Below, one piece after another: positions 1 to 12,700 of a stretch of DNA of 64,000 nucleotides. Position 1 is the first letter of the stretch. Each line of letters starts with the position of its first letter. This DNA is from Ceratotherium simum simum (taxonomy: Eukaryota; Chordata; Mammalia; Perissodactyla; Rhinocerotidae): positions 3,740,116-3,804,115 of the forward strand of contig NW_004454266.1 of the NCBI RefSeq assembly GCF_000283155.1, in the 5' to 3' direction. The notes under the pieces are model-generated. The model was not told the origin of the DNA. It ran no database searches and worked only from the letters and a program-made list of their open reading frames with translations. The position numbers were made by a program, and so were the translations under genes.

Positions 1-38
1 CACACACATATACTCTCCCTCTCTCTCTCTCTCTCTCT
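1..38. repeat. CA then CT dinucleotide tract
   Basis: The window opens with a short CA repeat followed by a CT run ending at about position 38. Confidence 0.85.
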
Positions 39-184
39 GCAGGCAGCCTTTTGTAGGGCATCCCTTCCTATAGGAATTAAGCCTCAGTCCCTTAGACTAG
101 GTACTTATATGTCACCAAGAAACACCCATCTTTGTCTGATATCAGCGGGAGATTGGCTTCCACCCTCTACCTCTCTCCTCACTC

Positions 185-1330
185 TGCTGTCAGAGCAGCT
201 ACTCAGGCTCTTGCTTCTAGAGGTTTTTAGCCATGAGTCAGGTCAGGCACTAATTCTTGCGTCCCTTAAATTCTAGATTACACATATCAAACTCTCTAGA
301 TGTTCTCTTGAAGCCTCCTCTCTCAATTGGCTTTGGAGTATGGAAGTACCTCCATCATCTGTCCTATCTCTCCTTCAACTTCGGATCAATCCTTCCACTT
401 CCACCTTCATGCTCACCATTGATCTCACCTCCTACTTCATGGAAAATTAGAAGATGTCACACTGCCATACCTAACATCCTGATGATGGCAAATAGACATC
501 TTATCTTCATTTATACTTTCCTATAGTCTTTTTTTTTAATTTAATTAATTAATTTATTATTCCCCCAAAGCCCCAGTAGATAGTTGTATGTCATAGCTGC
601 ACATCCTTCTAGTTGCTGTGTGTGGGACGCGGCCTCAGCATGGCCAGAGAAGCCGTGTGTCGGTGCACGCCTGGGATCCGAACCCCGGGCCGCCAGCAGC
701 AGAGCGCACGCACTTAACCGCTAAGCCACGGGGCCGGCCCTCCTATTGTCTTTTTGCCTTCAGTCTGTTCACCACACACAACCAGAGTGTTCTTTTCAAA
801 ATGCAAATCATACTCTTAGTCCTTACTTTAAAATACAGAAATAACTTCTCATTGTTCTTAAAATGGAGAGCAGATTCATAATATGCCTGCAAAACCCTGC
901 ATAATCTGGCCCTAACTATCTCTCTAGCCTTGGCTGCTATAGTGACTCCTCTTAGCTATTCCAGCTGTACTGGTCTTTTGTAGTTTTTTCAAATAAACTG
1001 TGCTTCTTCCACCTCAGATGTTCCCTCTGCCTGAAATGTTCTTTCTTTTACCTACTTAAGTAGTATTTATCCTTCAAATTTCAATCAATCTTCTTAAGAA
1101 AGTCTTTTTCTACCCCTAGCCAAGTCAAATTCCCACAGCACAGCATACTTCCCCCTCAGAGCATTCATCACAGTTGTGAACTTACATTGATTTATATGAT
1201 TATTGATTCTCATCTCTCTCTCCTGCTAGATCATAAGCTCCATGAGTTCAGAGACTGGGTGTTTTTATTATCTTTGTATTCACACTTCACCATCAAAAAA
1301 ATGTATAGAATAAATGTTGAATAAAAAATA
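185..1330 (+). mobile_element. L2 LINE 3' portion, split by an ERE
   Basis: The sequence follows the L2 3' region: phrases resembling the consensus for 'lung-type' L2 antisense ORF text such as CCCTCTGCCTGAAATG, then GATCATAAGCTCCATGAG and a final AATAAATGTTGAATAAA. This is the usual order of the 3' end of L2 read in the plus sense. The SINE at 534-740 interrupts it. Divergence is high, so the 5' limit is approximate. Confidence 0.75.
534..740 (-). mobile_element. ERE SINE (minus)
   Basis: A perissodactyl tRNA-derived SINE lies in reverse orientation: T-rich tail, CCCCAAAGCCCCAGTAGA, then the B-box and A-box relics and the GGGGCCGGCCC head at the right end. It is flanked by an imperfect 15-bp target duplication (519-533 TCCTATAGTCTTTTT, 741-755 TCCTATTGTCTTTTT). 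The tRNA-like part is not a functional tRNA. Confidence 0.93.
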
Positions 1331-1339
1331 TCAGAAAAA

Positions 1340-2280
1340 ATGTTCTTCTTCTCAGGGTGCAAAAGTTTTATTTTGCTACCCCTCAGGCCATACAAAAATT
1401 GAATAGAGAGGAAAATAATGGAGATTTGTTTGAAGGTTATGTAATTTATTCATTACTCTCAGTTAAAGATTCTGGGGAGAAAGGATGGCTATCTCCTAAA
1501 AGGTTACACATAAAAATGAGGAGCAATTAAATAGTTTGATAATTCCATTTAATATGGAAGATAATTGTACATATATGAAGAAAAGAAAACCTATGATTTT
1601 TGTTTAAAAATAACAACATTGTTAAAAGATAATTTTCGAAAAAGGATAAAATCATGATGCTCATATAGCATGAGGTAAAGGGAGAAATAAAAAATAACAT
1701 ATGATAAAGATTTTATTTAACTCATTAATGAATAAACTGATGAGATGTTAGAACCAGTTCAAAGGAGAATCCAAAGAACAAGCACATTTACAGATCAGGA
1801 AAATTGAAATGAACATAGAAATGGTAGGGGAGGAGAGTGTCCCTCCACTGGACAGAATTAACTTGTATATCTATAGACAGGAATTATACTGTATTGCTAT
1901 CAGTTATCTACAACTCAGAGAGTTGTAAAATAGCTCCCATAAAATCAGAATTAGGTAACCCTGAATGACGTGCTATAGACAAAGCATAATTTTCTACTGA
2001 AGACCAAATATTTCCCTACAGAATAGCAAGACAAACAAAATCTTCTTGACTTGCAAAAAAATGCATTAGATGGGGTGGACAAAGCATTCAGAACACTGTT
2101 TACAATGTTGTGCTACATGTTTACTAGTTAACTACAGTATTATGCATGAGTGGTGTGATTCATGCTATTCCAATTGTATGACATAAACATTGTTAAGTGT
2201 TCCTATGTAAAAGTGACAATATATTTGATCTTTCATTTCCTATAAGGTAGTAAAAATAATAATAATAATAAGATCCTCAA
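1340..2280. other. AT-rich stretch, nothing recognised
   Basis: There is no gene or clear repeat. About 1705-1790 resembles 34140-34215 weakly (shared ATTAATGA..AA.CTGAT and TTCAAA.GAGAAT words), so an old unnamed repeat or duplication is possible. A short AAT repeat sits near 2255-2270. Confidence 0.4.
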
Positions 2281-2294
2281 ATCTCTTGCCTCCA

Positions 2295-3230
2295 GCTTTT
2301 TTTTCTAACTTTTTATTTTGAAATAAATATAGATTTATAGGAAGTTGTAAAAATAGTATAGAGAGGTCCCGTGTACTCTTCTTCCAGTTACCCCAAATGG
2401 TTACATCTTTCATAACTATAGTACAATATTAAAACCAAGAAATCTATATTGATGCAATGTGTGTGTACAGTTCTATGCCATTTTATCATGTGTGTAGTTT
2501 GGTGTAAACACTACCGCTATGAAGAAACAAACAAGTTAGAGTGAAATATAGAAAGTTTACCACCTTCAAAGTCCCTTTACTGTCCCTCCATTAATAATAT
2601 AATTGTCTTAAATATTTCTTCTACACACATTGTGAATTACATCAGACTATGTTATCCTTTTTGCTTCAACAATAAAATGTAATTTAGAAACTCAAGTCAA
2701 GAAGGAAAATATGTTGTATTTACCCATGTTTTTGGTCTTCTATTTTTCCTTCCTTTTGGGTGCTCTAAGGTTTCTTCTTTTATCATTTCCCTTCTATTTC
2801 ATGAACTTCTTTAGCCATTATTTTAGGTTTGGTGACAAATTCGTAGTTTTCCTTCATCTGAGAATATCTTAATTTTCCCTTCACTCCTGAAGGATAATCT
2901 TTTATATATATATATACAGAATTTGAGATTAACAGTGCTTTTCTTTCAGTGCTTGAAAAATGTTGAAAGAAAAATATCACTTCTTTCTGGCCTCCATGGT
3001 TTCTGATAAGATATCCATTCTCAAATTATTTTCCTTCATACATAAGATGTTTCTTTAGCAGCTTTCAAGACTTTGTCTTTAGTTTTCTGAAGTTTGATTA
3101 TGATGTGTCTTGGCATGGATTTCTTTGGGTTTATCTTATTTGGGATTTGCTCAGTTTCTTGGATCTGATAGGGGTGGAAGTTAAAACTTCCCATTCAGCC
3201 TTGCCTGACAGAGGTGGGGTTAGGTCTCCA
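2295..3230 (-). mobile_element. L1 fragment (minus), internally deleted
   Basis: 2295-2570 matches the style of an L1 3' end in reverse (CTTTTTATTTTGAAATAA.. followed by the TTACATC..ATAACTATAGTACAATA text). 2800-3170 corresponds to the ORF1/5' part, resembling the segment at 14800-15130 of the long L1. The middle is missing. No frame is open. Confidence 0.55.
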
Positions 3231-3459
3231 GTTTTTTCAGTGGTGTTTGGTTACAGTAGTTCAGTTAATATCTAAAAACTTTCTGTCTTGCCAGACTGTC
3301 CCTTTCCTAGTCCATTCGCTAGAGAGAGCAGGCTTTTCTTGAGGGTTTTTTCATGTATTCCCTTTGGTGTTTCTTGTTTTCCAGCATTTGGGAAAAACCC
3401 TTCTGTGTCCTGTCTGTTCTCAATACTCACAGAATATTTCACTTCTGGTCACCAAATGT

Positions 3460-4440
3460 GTGTGGGTTGTCCACAGAGCAATTCTCTGTGACACCAGCAG
3501 GAGGTCCTACAATTCAATTTAATTCTGACGCTAACTGGAGTTAGTACAGACCCCACAGATTAAAGGCTCATTCACACAAGACTGTCCGCCACCCCACTTC
3601 AGATGCCAGTTGCAAGTCCACATTGTCAACTATGTGTCTGACCAACTGGCTATAAATTTGAGGTTCTCATGAACCCCTTGTCGCATTCAATCATTTGCTA
3701 GAACAGTTCACACAACTCAGGAAAATACTTACTTACATTTACTGGTTTATTATACGGTCACGCATCACTATACAATGGGGATACGTTCTGAGAAATGTGT
3801 CATTCATCACTGTGTGAATATCATAGAGTGTACTTACACAAACCTAGATGTATAGCCTTCTATATACAGCCTACTATATATAGCCTACTACAGATGGTAT
3901 AGCCTACTACAGACCTAGGCTATATGGTACTAATCTTATGGGACCACCATCATATATGTGGTCAGTTATTGACTGAAACATCATTATGTGGTGCATGACT
4001 ATATAATAAAGGATATGATAAAGGATACAGATGAACAGCCAGATGAAGAGATACATAGTGCAAGGTCTGGAAGGGTCCCAAGCACAGGAGCCTGTGGAGT
4101 TTTGGGGTCCACCATTCTCCAGCACATGGATGTGTTCACCAACCTGGCAGTTCTGCAAACCCCATAGTTTTGGGCTTTTTATGGAGGCTCATCATATAGG
4201 CTTGATGATTAGCTCAATCTCCAGTCCATCTCCCCTTCCCACAGGATGGAAGGGCTGAAAATTCCAAGCTTCTGATCATGGCTTGGTCTTTCTGGTGATC
4301 AGCCCCCATCCTGAAGCTCTCCAAGAGCACACCACGAGTAATCTCATTAGAACAAAAGACACTCCTATCACCCAGGAAATTCCAAGGGATTTAGGAGCTC
4401 TGTGTCAGGAATTAGGGGCAGATATATATATATAGTTTCA
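3460..4440 (-). mobile_element. Solo LTR (ERVL-like, MER21-type), copy 1
   Basis: This long terminal repeat in reverse orientation shares its order of motifs with copies at about 50790-51680 (+) and 62540-63345 (-): CACAGAGCAATTCTC, the AACAGCCAGATGAAGAGATA block, TTTATGGAGGCTCATCA and AGGAAATTCCAAGGGATTTAGG. A pogo-like MITE (3755-4001) has inserted into it. The family name is from memory and not certain. Confidence 0.6.
3755..4001. mobile_element. Pogo/Tigger-like MITE, 247 bp
   Basis: This non-autonomous DNA transposon has inverted ends (CGGTCACGCATCAC.. and ..TGTGGTGCATGACTA) flanked by TA on both sides. The interior has ACATCATAGAGTG-type text and TATAGCCTACTA repeats, shared with the 710-bp element at 13055-13764 but with a much larger internal deletion. 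It lies inside an LTR. Confidence 0.7.
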
Positions 4441-5180
4441 CACAGCTGACCTCTCCAGTGCCCAGTCTGGGGTACATAAACTCCAAAAAGAAAACCCATG
4501 GAACTCACTACCATGTCCTTCTTTGGGTCCCAAGGTTACCTGATGGTCTTCTTTCTTTTCTACACCTTTCAGTCTCTTCTCATGTTTCTTTTATATGTAA
4601 TGCCTAGGATTTTTAGTTGAACTTAATGGGATGAATAAGGAGAAAGTGTGTCTATTCTATCTAAAGAAGTCACTCTCATTTTAATTTATTTGTTATATTT
4701 TTATTTTTATCAGTCCCATGAGTAGGAGTTTATTGTAAGGGTGGATTTTAGAAATCAGATAATCATCAAAGTAACAGTTTTTAGATATGCCTTCAGGCAC
4801 CATGAAGTGGGGTGGCTATTAGGGCATCAAGATATATATACATGGAAAATTAACAAAAATTTGCTTATCAGGACTCTGTATCCAACTAATGCTTGAGGTA
4901 CTTGCCACTCACTGCCATCATCAATATAATGCAGCTCTCTCTCTCTCTCAAGATTTCGTCAATAAAACAAAAACAAAAACACCACATCTAAAAACAAACA
5001 CATGACAACAACAAAAAATAAAAGCTACTTCCCCAAAACAAACAAACAAGCCAAACTAAGGAAGCATTTTCCATCAAGTGCAGATGTCTATTTTGCACAG
5101 TGTGTTGTATTGTTTTATATAATTTATCAATTTGTTTTTCTTAAACATTTGGTAAATATAACATTTTTCATTTAAATGGT
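4441..5180. other. Intergenic, simple repeats only
   Basis: There is no gene. It holds a CT run near 4934-4949 and an A-rich AAAAC-type stretch at about 4965-5050. Confidence 0.5.
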
Positions 5181-5184
5181 AAGT

Positions 5185-6140
5185 ACATTCTTTAATTCAT
5201 TTACAAAATATTCACTGATTGCCTAATAGGTATCAGGCATTAGTGTAGAGGCTATGAATATATGACCATATCCAACAAACAAAAATACCTGTGCTCAGCT
5301 GTTTTACATTCTAATATGGAATACAGACAATATAAAAGATAAATCACTAAAATATATATTCTATTATATTTTGATAAATATATAACTAAATGATAACAAT
5401 AAGGCAGAGAAGGGAGACTTTAAATATTGGAGAAGGATATTGAACTATCAGATAGGACGGCCAAAGAAGGCATCATTGAGGAAGTGTAGAGTACTGGCTT
5501 CAAGGAAACAAAGAGCACACCTGGAGGAAATTTGTGGGAAGAGCATTCCAGGCAGAGGGAAGCAATCCCTGCAAGGAGCCTGAGATACAAGATTGTTGGT
5601 TGCTCAAAGAGGAGCAGAATGCTCGGTATAACTACAACAGCATAATTAGGAGAGGGCAATAGGAGATCAGAGAAATATTGGAGGCCACATTAGATTTTAC
5701 AATCAAGGTGACCATACACCCCAGTTGATGCCTTTGTTCTGGTATGATTATTAATAATGCTGTTTTCACTCTTAAAAGGCTCCCACTTTGAATAATAATG
5801 ATCATCAAGATTGGAGTAAGGAGTTTGACTTTAACCCTAACAGAGTTTGCTGTTGGATGGTTTGAGTAGATGGATAAGCAGATGACGTGATCTGTCTTAT
5901 GCTTCACTTGAATAACTTTGATGGCTCCATTGAGAGTAGACTGAAGAGGGACAAGGGCTGAGGTAGAGGGACTGGTTAGGAGGCTATTGCAATAACCCAG
6001 GCAAAACTGATGGGGGCCTGAACCAGAGTGCTAGAGGTGGAAGTGGTGGCAACTGGTTAGATTTTCGATCTATTTAGAAAGAGGAGTAGAAAGGATATGT
6101 TGACAAATTGAGCATGAAAGAAGAGTCCAGGATTATTCCA
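5185..6140 (-). mobile_element. L2 LINE 3' portion (minus)
   Basis: This L2 is in reverse: it begins with the complement of the L2 3' end (ATTCACTGATTGCCTAATAGG) and continues through GAAGAGCATTCCAGGCAGAGG and GGAGGCTATTGCAATAACCC, in the usual L2 order. It is old and broken, with no open frame. Confidence 0.8.
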
Positions 6141-6147
6141 AGGTATT

Positions 6148-7320
6148 TTCTTTTTTTTAAGGTATTTTCTAATAAACTTTTTATTTGGAAATAATTTCAG
6201 ATTACAGAAAGCTTGCGAATGTAGTACTAAGAATTCAAATTGCTCTCATCCAGATTCACCAAATGTTAACTCTTTATCACATGTACTTTACCATTCTCTC
6301 TCTCTATCTTGATATATATGTATGAATGTGTGTGTATACATATATGATGTAACTATTATTTTATTTCAATTTGGAACTATCTATTGGAGAGGTAGCTGTA
6401 GACATGATTTCCCCTTTACACATAAATATTTCAAACAGTGTACTGTATATTTCCTGAAAAACAAATAAAGACATTCTCCTACCTAACCCAACATAATTAT
6501 AGGATAAAAACAGGACATTAAGCTTGATATAATGATATTATGTTACCTACAGATATTATTATTTAGATTTATGCAAATTTAATAATATCTTTTGAAGATA
6601 TTATTCAAAAAAAAGTGTCTGGCAGGACTATGTGTGATGTTTAGTTGTCATGCAATTATAGTCCTTTTTAATTTGGAACAGTTCTTCCCTCTTCCTTTGT
6701 CTTTCCTGACTTTGCTATTTTTTTAAGAGTACAAGGCAGTTATTTTATGGAATATACCTCAGTTTGGACTTGGCTAATATTTCCTCTAGTTTATATTACA
6801 AGTGATATTGTGTTATTCTCAGCACTTTGTGTCAGGATGTCAATTTGTCCATTAATGGTGATCTTAACTTTGGTCACTTGGTTAAGGTGGTACAAGTTTT
6901 TCAACTAAGTCATTATTTTTCCTTTTATCATGAATAAGTATCTTATTACCCAATAATTTTAGCATCCATTGATTAGTTTTGCCTGAATCAGTAATTACCA
7001 TTATGGTTTTTAAATGGTGACGTTCTAATTCCATCAATCTTTTTACATCTAATAGGGAGTATTCCATTGTAAGCAAAAGTTCTTTATTCTTTTCTGTTTA
7101 AAAAAACATTATCCACATCACTATGGACTCATAGATTTACATTTTAATCAAAAATTTATAAAGGTTTACATAGATTTTTCTATTCTCAACTAGTTTCAGA
7201 TTGGGCTGGTGGAAACTCCTTCAAAGTGTGTCCTTTTGGCAGGTCCCATCATTCTTTGACACTTCTTGACACTTTGACAATACAGGATGTTACGAGTTTC
7301 ATCCTGTAATTTCCCAGGCC
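6148..7320 (-). mobile_element. L1 3' end / 3' UTR (minus)
   Basis: It starts with a T-rich tail and the CTTTTTATTTGGAAATAATT motif seen at L1 3' ends, then a long AT-rich 3' UTR with TTAGCATCCATTGATTAG. The subfamily is not assigned. Confidence 0.6.
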
Positions 7321-9190
7321 TTGACCATGGGTACAGCCACACACACACATGCATGCACACACACTCAGTCACACTCTCAACAAATGCTGGAAGCCATTGA
7401 TTTATGTAATCAAAATAAAGAGGGAAGTGGTAACCTTGGGGATTGTAAAGTGACGCACATGAATAGGCTGCTTCATATACATAGAGGCTGAAATGGTATC
7501 CCCCAGTTCATGTGAAAAGAGAAAAATTCAGTCATTCATTTGGATATTTGGAGTCTCATTCTGCCAAATGTCTGTTTTTTTTGGATGTTCACTTTGAGGC
7601 TAAGATTTGTGCCCCCAAAATTGCTGCTTGCTTCATTTGTCTCTGTTTCTATGCCAAGGAAGACAGAGTTGAGCTTCAAAATCATACTCAGAAACCATGT
7701 TTTACGTCTTTTTCTTACTCTGGCATAAAGATTTTCTTAGTGTCCTCCGCTCTTCTTCGTGTCCTTTCTCTCTTTCCACCCAACTCTTGCTATTATGAAA
7801 TTATCAGTGTTCTTTTGAGGCCCAGCTCTAATGTGCAGTTTCCTGTTTACATAAGTAACTTTTGAACAGATGCTGTTTCTGAATTGGAGAGGAAACATAC
7901 TGGCATATTATTTTTGAGGGAGAAGTTAAAGCTCATGAATATTGTTAGTTATATTTAACAAAAAAGTATTACCTTTTTTCTATAAGTTTACTGAATAACC
8001 TAGGACCAATAACTATGGACACAATATCTTACTGTCTATTGACAATAGGAAAAAAAAAAAAGCAAACATAGTTTGACTTGTAAAGATAAAAGTAAATCAT
8101 TGCAAAGCAAAAGAGGCCATATGTTCCACATTACCAAAGCATCAGGACAGAAATTTTAAGAAGGAATGAAGGAACAAAGGATGGAAAAGGAAGGAAAGAA
8201 GGAAGTACGGAAGGAACGAACAAAGGAAGGTAGGAAGGAAGGAAGGAAGGAATACTTCACTTCCTCTTATCTGAATGATGCATAATAACAAAGCTTTTTT
8301 TCATTAAGTCGTCTCTACCTATGCTTTTCTTCTTTTTAACAGCGTTTTTCTCTCTCTCTTCCTTTTATTTCTCACAATAAGCCCATGGGTACAATGCCAT
8401 GTTGATCTGTACCGGCCCCTAATATAACACTACTATGTGATAGAAATGGAGATAATGATAATAAAATAGTATCAATGCTGATGAATCAAACTAAAGTTTG
8501 TTTCTAATGCTCTCCAGTTTGATAAATAAAGTGAAAATCACTTCATGTTTGGCCATTGTCTCATAAACAGTATAAAATATGTTAGCGTTTAAATAACCTG
8601 GACCTCGATTTACCTCCCAATTATCCCTGATGTTACAAACATATTGTTGCTTGTATTTAGCTCATAAACTTCTGATTTATTTACTACCGATTTATGTTAA
8701 AATTATTTTGCTCTCCTTCTCAACTTTAAGAAGCATTTTGTGTCTCAGTAAGTCACTTTAAGATTTCATTAGAAGGTTACGGTCTAAGCCATAACTTAAA
8801 ATCTGTAATTTTCAGGAATTCGATTAGGTTTAAACCATAGAAAAAGTTGATATATTTCTTGTCCTACCCCACACAAATGTTCACAACATTTGAAATTACC
8901 AGCATGGTTAAATAAGCAGAGATATCAAGGTTCTTAGATAAGAAATTAAGATCAAAATAAATTCAGGCACAAAATAATTTATATTGCTGTAAACAAAAAA
9001 TAATTTCTTTTTTGGCAATAGTAAAGATTGCTTTCTCTCATTTTAGTCTTCTGAAAATTTTAAACTGACTATAATTTTTCTGCCTATCAAATCCAAATTT
9101 CAATGACTAATCACACTGTTTTTAAATTCCTAGATACATACTTCATTTGTGAAGTGCCAGGGTTTAAGAAGTTACCTTGTAGGTTCTATT
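7321..9190. other. Intergenic, no gene seen
   Basis: There is a short CA tract at 7341-7352 and a GGAA/GAAG microsatellite at about 8160-8252. Open frames here (for example 7512-7865) have no recognisable domain or conserved character, so I treat them as chance. Confidence 0.5.
8160..8252. repeat. GGAA-type microsatellite
   Basis: Imperfect GAAGGAAG repeats run for about 90 bp and end in five clean GGAA units. Confidence 0.85.
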
Positions 9191-9713
9191 ATCTGTGACT
9201 TTTTTTTTAAGACTTTTTTTAAATCAGAGCAGTTTTAGGTTCACAGCAAAATTAAGGGGAAGGTACAGAGATTTACCATATACTCCCTGCCTCCACACAT
9301 GCACAGCCTCCCCTGCTATCAACATCCCCCCTCAGAACAGCACATTTGTTACAATTGATGAACCTAACATCCACACATCATAATCACCCAAAGTCCCTAG
9401 TTTACCTCAGGTTTCACTCTTGGTGTCGTACATTCCATGGGTTTAGACAAATGTATAATGACATGTATTCATCATTATAGTATCCTAAAGAGTATTTTCA
9501 CTGCTAAAAAGCCTCTGTGCTCTGCCTACTCATCTTTCCCCCTTCCCCCAGCCCTGGCAAGCACTGGTCTTTTTACTGTCTCCATAATTTTGCCTTTGGA
9601 GAATGCCACGTAGTTGGAATCAAACAATACATAGCCTTTTCAGATTGGCTTCATTCACTTAGTAGTATGCATTTAAGGTTCTCTCACATCTTTTCGTGGC
9701 TTGATAGCTCATC

Positions 9714-12700
9714 TCATTTTAGCATCAAATAATATTCCATTGTATGGATGAACCACAGTCTATTTATCCATTTACGTACTGAAGGATATAATGGTTTCTT
9801 CCAAGTTTTGGCAATTATGAATAAAGCTGCTATAAACATCTGTGTGCAAGTTTTTGTGTGGACATCAGTTTTCAACTCATTTGGGTAAATACCAAGGAGT
9901 ACGATTGCTGGATGTGTGGTAAGACTATGCCTAGCTTTGTAAGAAATTGCCAAACTGTCTTCCAAAGTGGCTGTACCATGTTGCATTTCCACAAGCAATG
10001 AATGAGAGTTCCTGTTCTTCCACATCTTCACCCGCGTTCTGTATTGTCAGTGTTCCGGATTTTGGCTGTTCTAGTACCTGTGTGGTGGTATCTCGTTGTT
10101 TTAATTTGCATTTCCATGATGACATGTGATGTAGAGCATCTTTTCATATGCTTATTTGCTATCTGCATATCTTGTTTCGTGAGGTATCTGTTAAGGTCTT
10201 TGGTCCATTTTTTGATCAGGTTCTTCTCTTCTGTTGTTGAGTTTTAAGAGTTCATTGTATATTTTGGATAACAGTCCTGTATCAGATATACGTTTTGCAA
10301 ATATTTTCTCCCAGTCTGTCTTGTCTTTTCATTCTCTTGACAGTATCTTTCACAGAGCAGAAGTTTTAATTTTAATGAAGTTCAGCTTATTAATTCTTTC
10401 TTTCAAGGATTGTGCCTTTCGTGTTGAATCTAAAAGTTGTTCTTAAACGCAAGATTAGTTAGATTTTCTCCTAGGTTTTCTTCTAGGATTCATAGTTTCG
10501 TATTTTACATTTACAGTTAGGTTTCATATTTTGAGTTAATTTTGTGAAGAGCATAAGGTCTATCTAGACTCACTTTTTTGCATGAGGAAATCCATTTTTC
10601 CGGCACCATTTGCTGAAGAGACTATATTTGCTCGACTCTATTGCCTTTGCTCCTTTGTCAAAGATCAGTTGCCTATACTTATGTGGGTCTATTCTGGGCT
10701 CTCTGTTCTGTTCCGTTGTTGTATTTGTCTATTCTTTTGCCAATACTACACTGTCTTTATTACTGTAGCTTCATAGTAAGTCTTAAATTTGGGTAGTATC
10801 AGTCCTCCCACTTTGCTTCTCTCCTTCAATACTGTGTTGGCTATTCTGAGTCTTTTGTCCCTCCACATAAACTTTTGAGTCAGTTTGTTCAAATCCACAA
10901 AGTGACTTCTTGGGATTTCGATTAGGATGGCATTGAATCTATAGATCAAGTTGGGAAGAACTGACATTTTGACAATATTGAGTCTTCCTATCCGTGAACA
11001 TGTAATATTTCCCAATTTACTTAGTTCTTCTTTGATTTCATTCATCAGAGTTTTGTGCGTTCCCTCATATAGATCTTGTACATATTTTGTTAGATTTATA
11101 CTTAAGTATTCCAATTTTGGGAGTTGCTAATGTAAATGGTATTGTGTTTTTAATTTCAAATTCCAATTCTTCATTACTCGTATATAGGAAAGTGATTGAC
11201 TTTTGTATATTAGCCCTGTATCCTGCAAAATTGTCATAATTACTTATTAGTTCCAGGAGTTCATTTTTTTGTTTTTTGGGTTTTTTGTTGTTCTTGTTGA
11301 TTCTTTTGGATTTTCTATATAGATGATCATGTCATTTTACATTGTACCTGATCTTAGCAGAAAACCTTTGAGCTTCTCACCATTACGTATGATTTTAGCT
11401 GTAGGTTTTTTCTAGATATTCTTTATCAAGTTGAGGAAGTTAACCTATATTCCTAGTTTACTGAGAGTTTTCATCATGAAAGGGTGGTGGATTTTGTCAA
11501 ATGCTTTTTCTGTATCTATTGATATGATCATATGATTTTTCTTGTTTAACCTATTGATGTGATGGATTACATTAATCAATTTTTGAATGTTGAACCAGCC
11601 TTGCATACTTGAGATATATCCCACATGGTCATGGTGTAGAATTCTTTTTATACATTGTTGGATTCGATCTGCTTGAGGATTTTTGCATCTATGTTCGTGA
11701 CAGATATTGCTCTAGAGTTTTCTTTTCTCGTAATGTCTTTGATTTTGGTATTTGGGTACTTGGGTAATGTGTAGAATGAGTTAGGAAGTATTCCCTCTGC
11801 TTCTACCCTTTGAAAGAGTTTTTAGGGAATTGGTATAATTTCTTCTTTAAATATTTGATAACTGTCACCAGTGAACCCATCTGGGCCTGGTACTTTCTGT
11901 TTTGGAATGATAATTATTGATTCAATTTCTTTAATAGATATAGACCAATTCAGATAGTATATTTCTCCTTGTGTGAATTTTGGCAAATTGTGTCTTTCAA
12001 GGAATTGGTCCATTTCATCTAGGTATTCAATTTGTGGGCATAGAGTTGTTCATAGTATTCCTTTATTATCTTTTCAGTGTCTGTAGGATCTGCAGTGATT
12101 TCCCCTCTTTCATTTCTGATATTAATAATTTTATGTCCTCTCTATTTTCTTTTTTTGCTTAGCTTGGTTAGAGGCTTATCAGTTTTATTGGTCTTTTCAA
12201 ATAACCAGCTTTTGGTTTCATTAATTTTCTCTGTTGATTTCCGGTTTTCAATTTCGATTGTTTCTGCTCTATTTCTTATTAATTCTATTTTTCTGCTTAG
12301 TTTGGATTTAATTTGCTCTTCTTTTTCTACTTTATTGAGGTGGAAGCTTACATTATTGATTTTAGATCTTTCTTATTTTCTGATATATACATTCAATGAT
12401 ATAAATTTTCCTCTATGCACTGCTTTCACTGTATCTCCAAAATTTTGACAAATTGTGTTTTCATTTTAATGTAGTCAAAATATTGCTTGATGTCTCTTGA
12501 GATTTCTTCTTTGATCCATGAAGCGTGTTGCTTAATCTCCATATATTTTGGGATTTTCCAGTTACCTCTCTGTTATTGACTTCTACGTTAATTCCATTGT
12601 GGTCTGAGAGCAGATATTGTGTGACTTCTATTCCTTTAAATTTGTTAAGGTATGTTTTATGGAACAGAATGTGGTCTATTTTGCTGAATGTTCCATGTGG

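Noticed and set aside
660..725. tRNA-like B box and A box words (GGATCCGAACC, CTTAACCGCTAAGCC) inside EREs
   Set aside because: These are the tRNA-Ser-derived head of the SINE. They lack a foldable anticodon arm and are bounded by target duplications, so they are not tRNA genes. The same applies to the other ERE copies.
618..881. Open frame across the ERE
   Set aside because: It is a chance frame through a SINE and L2. The GC-rich ERE head suppresses stops.
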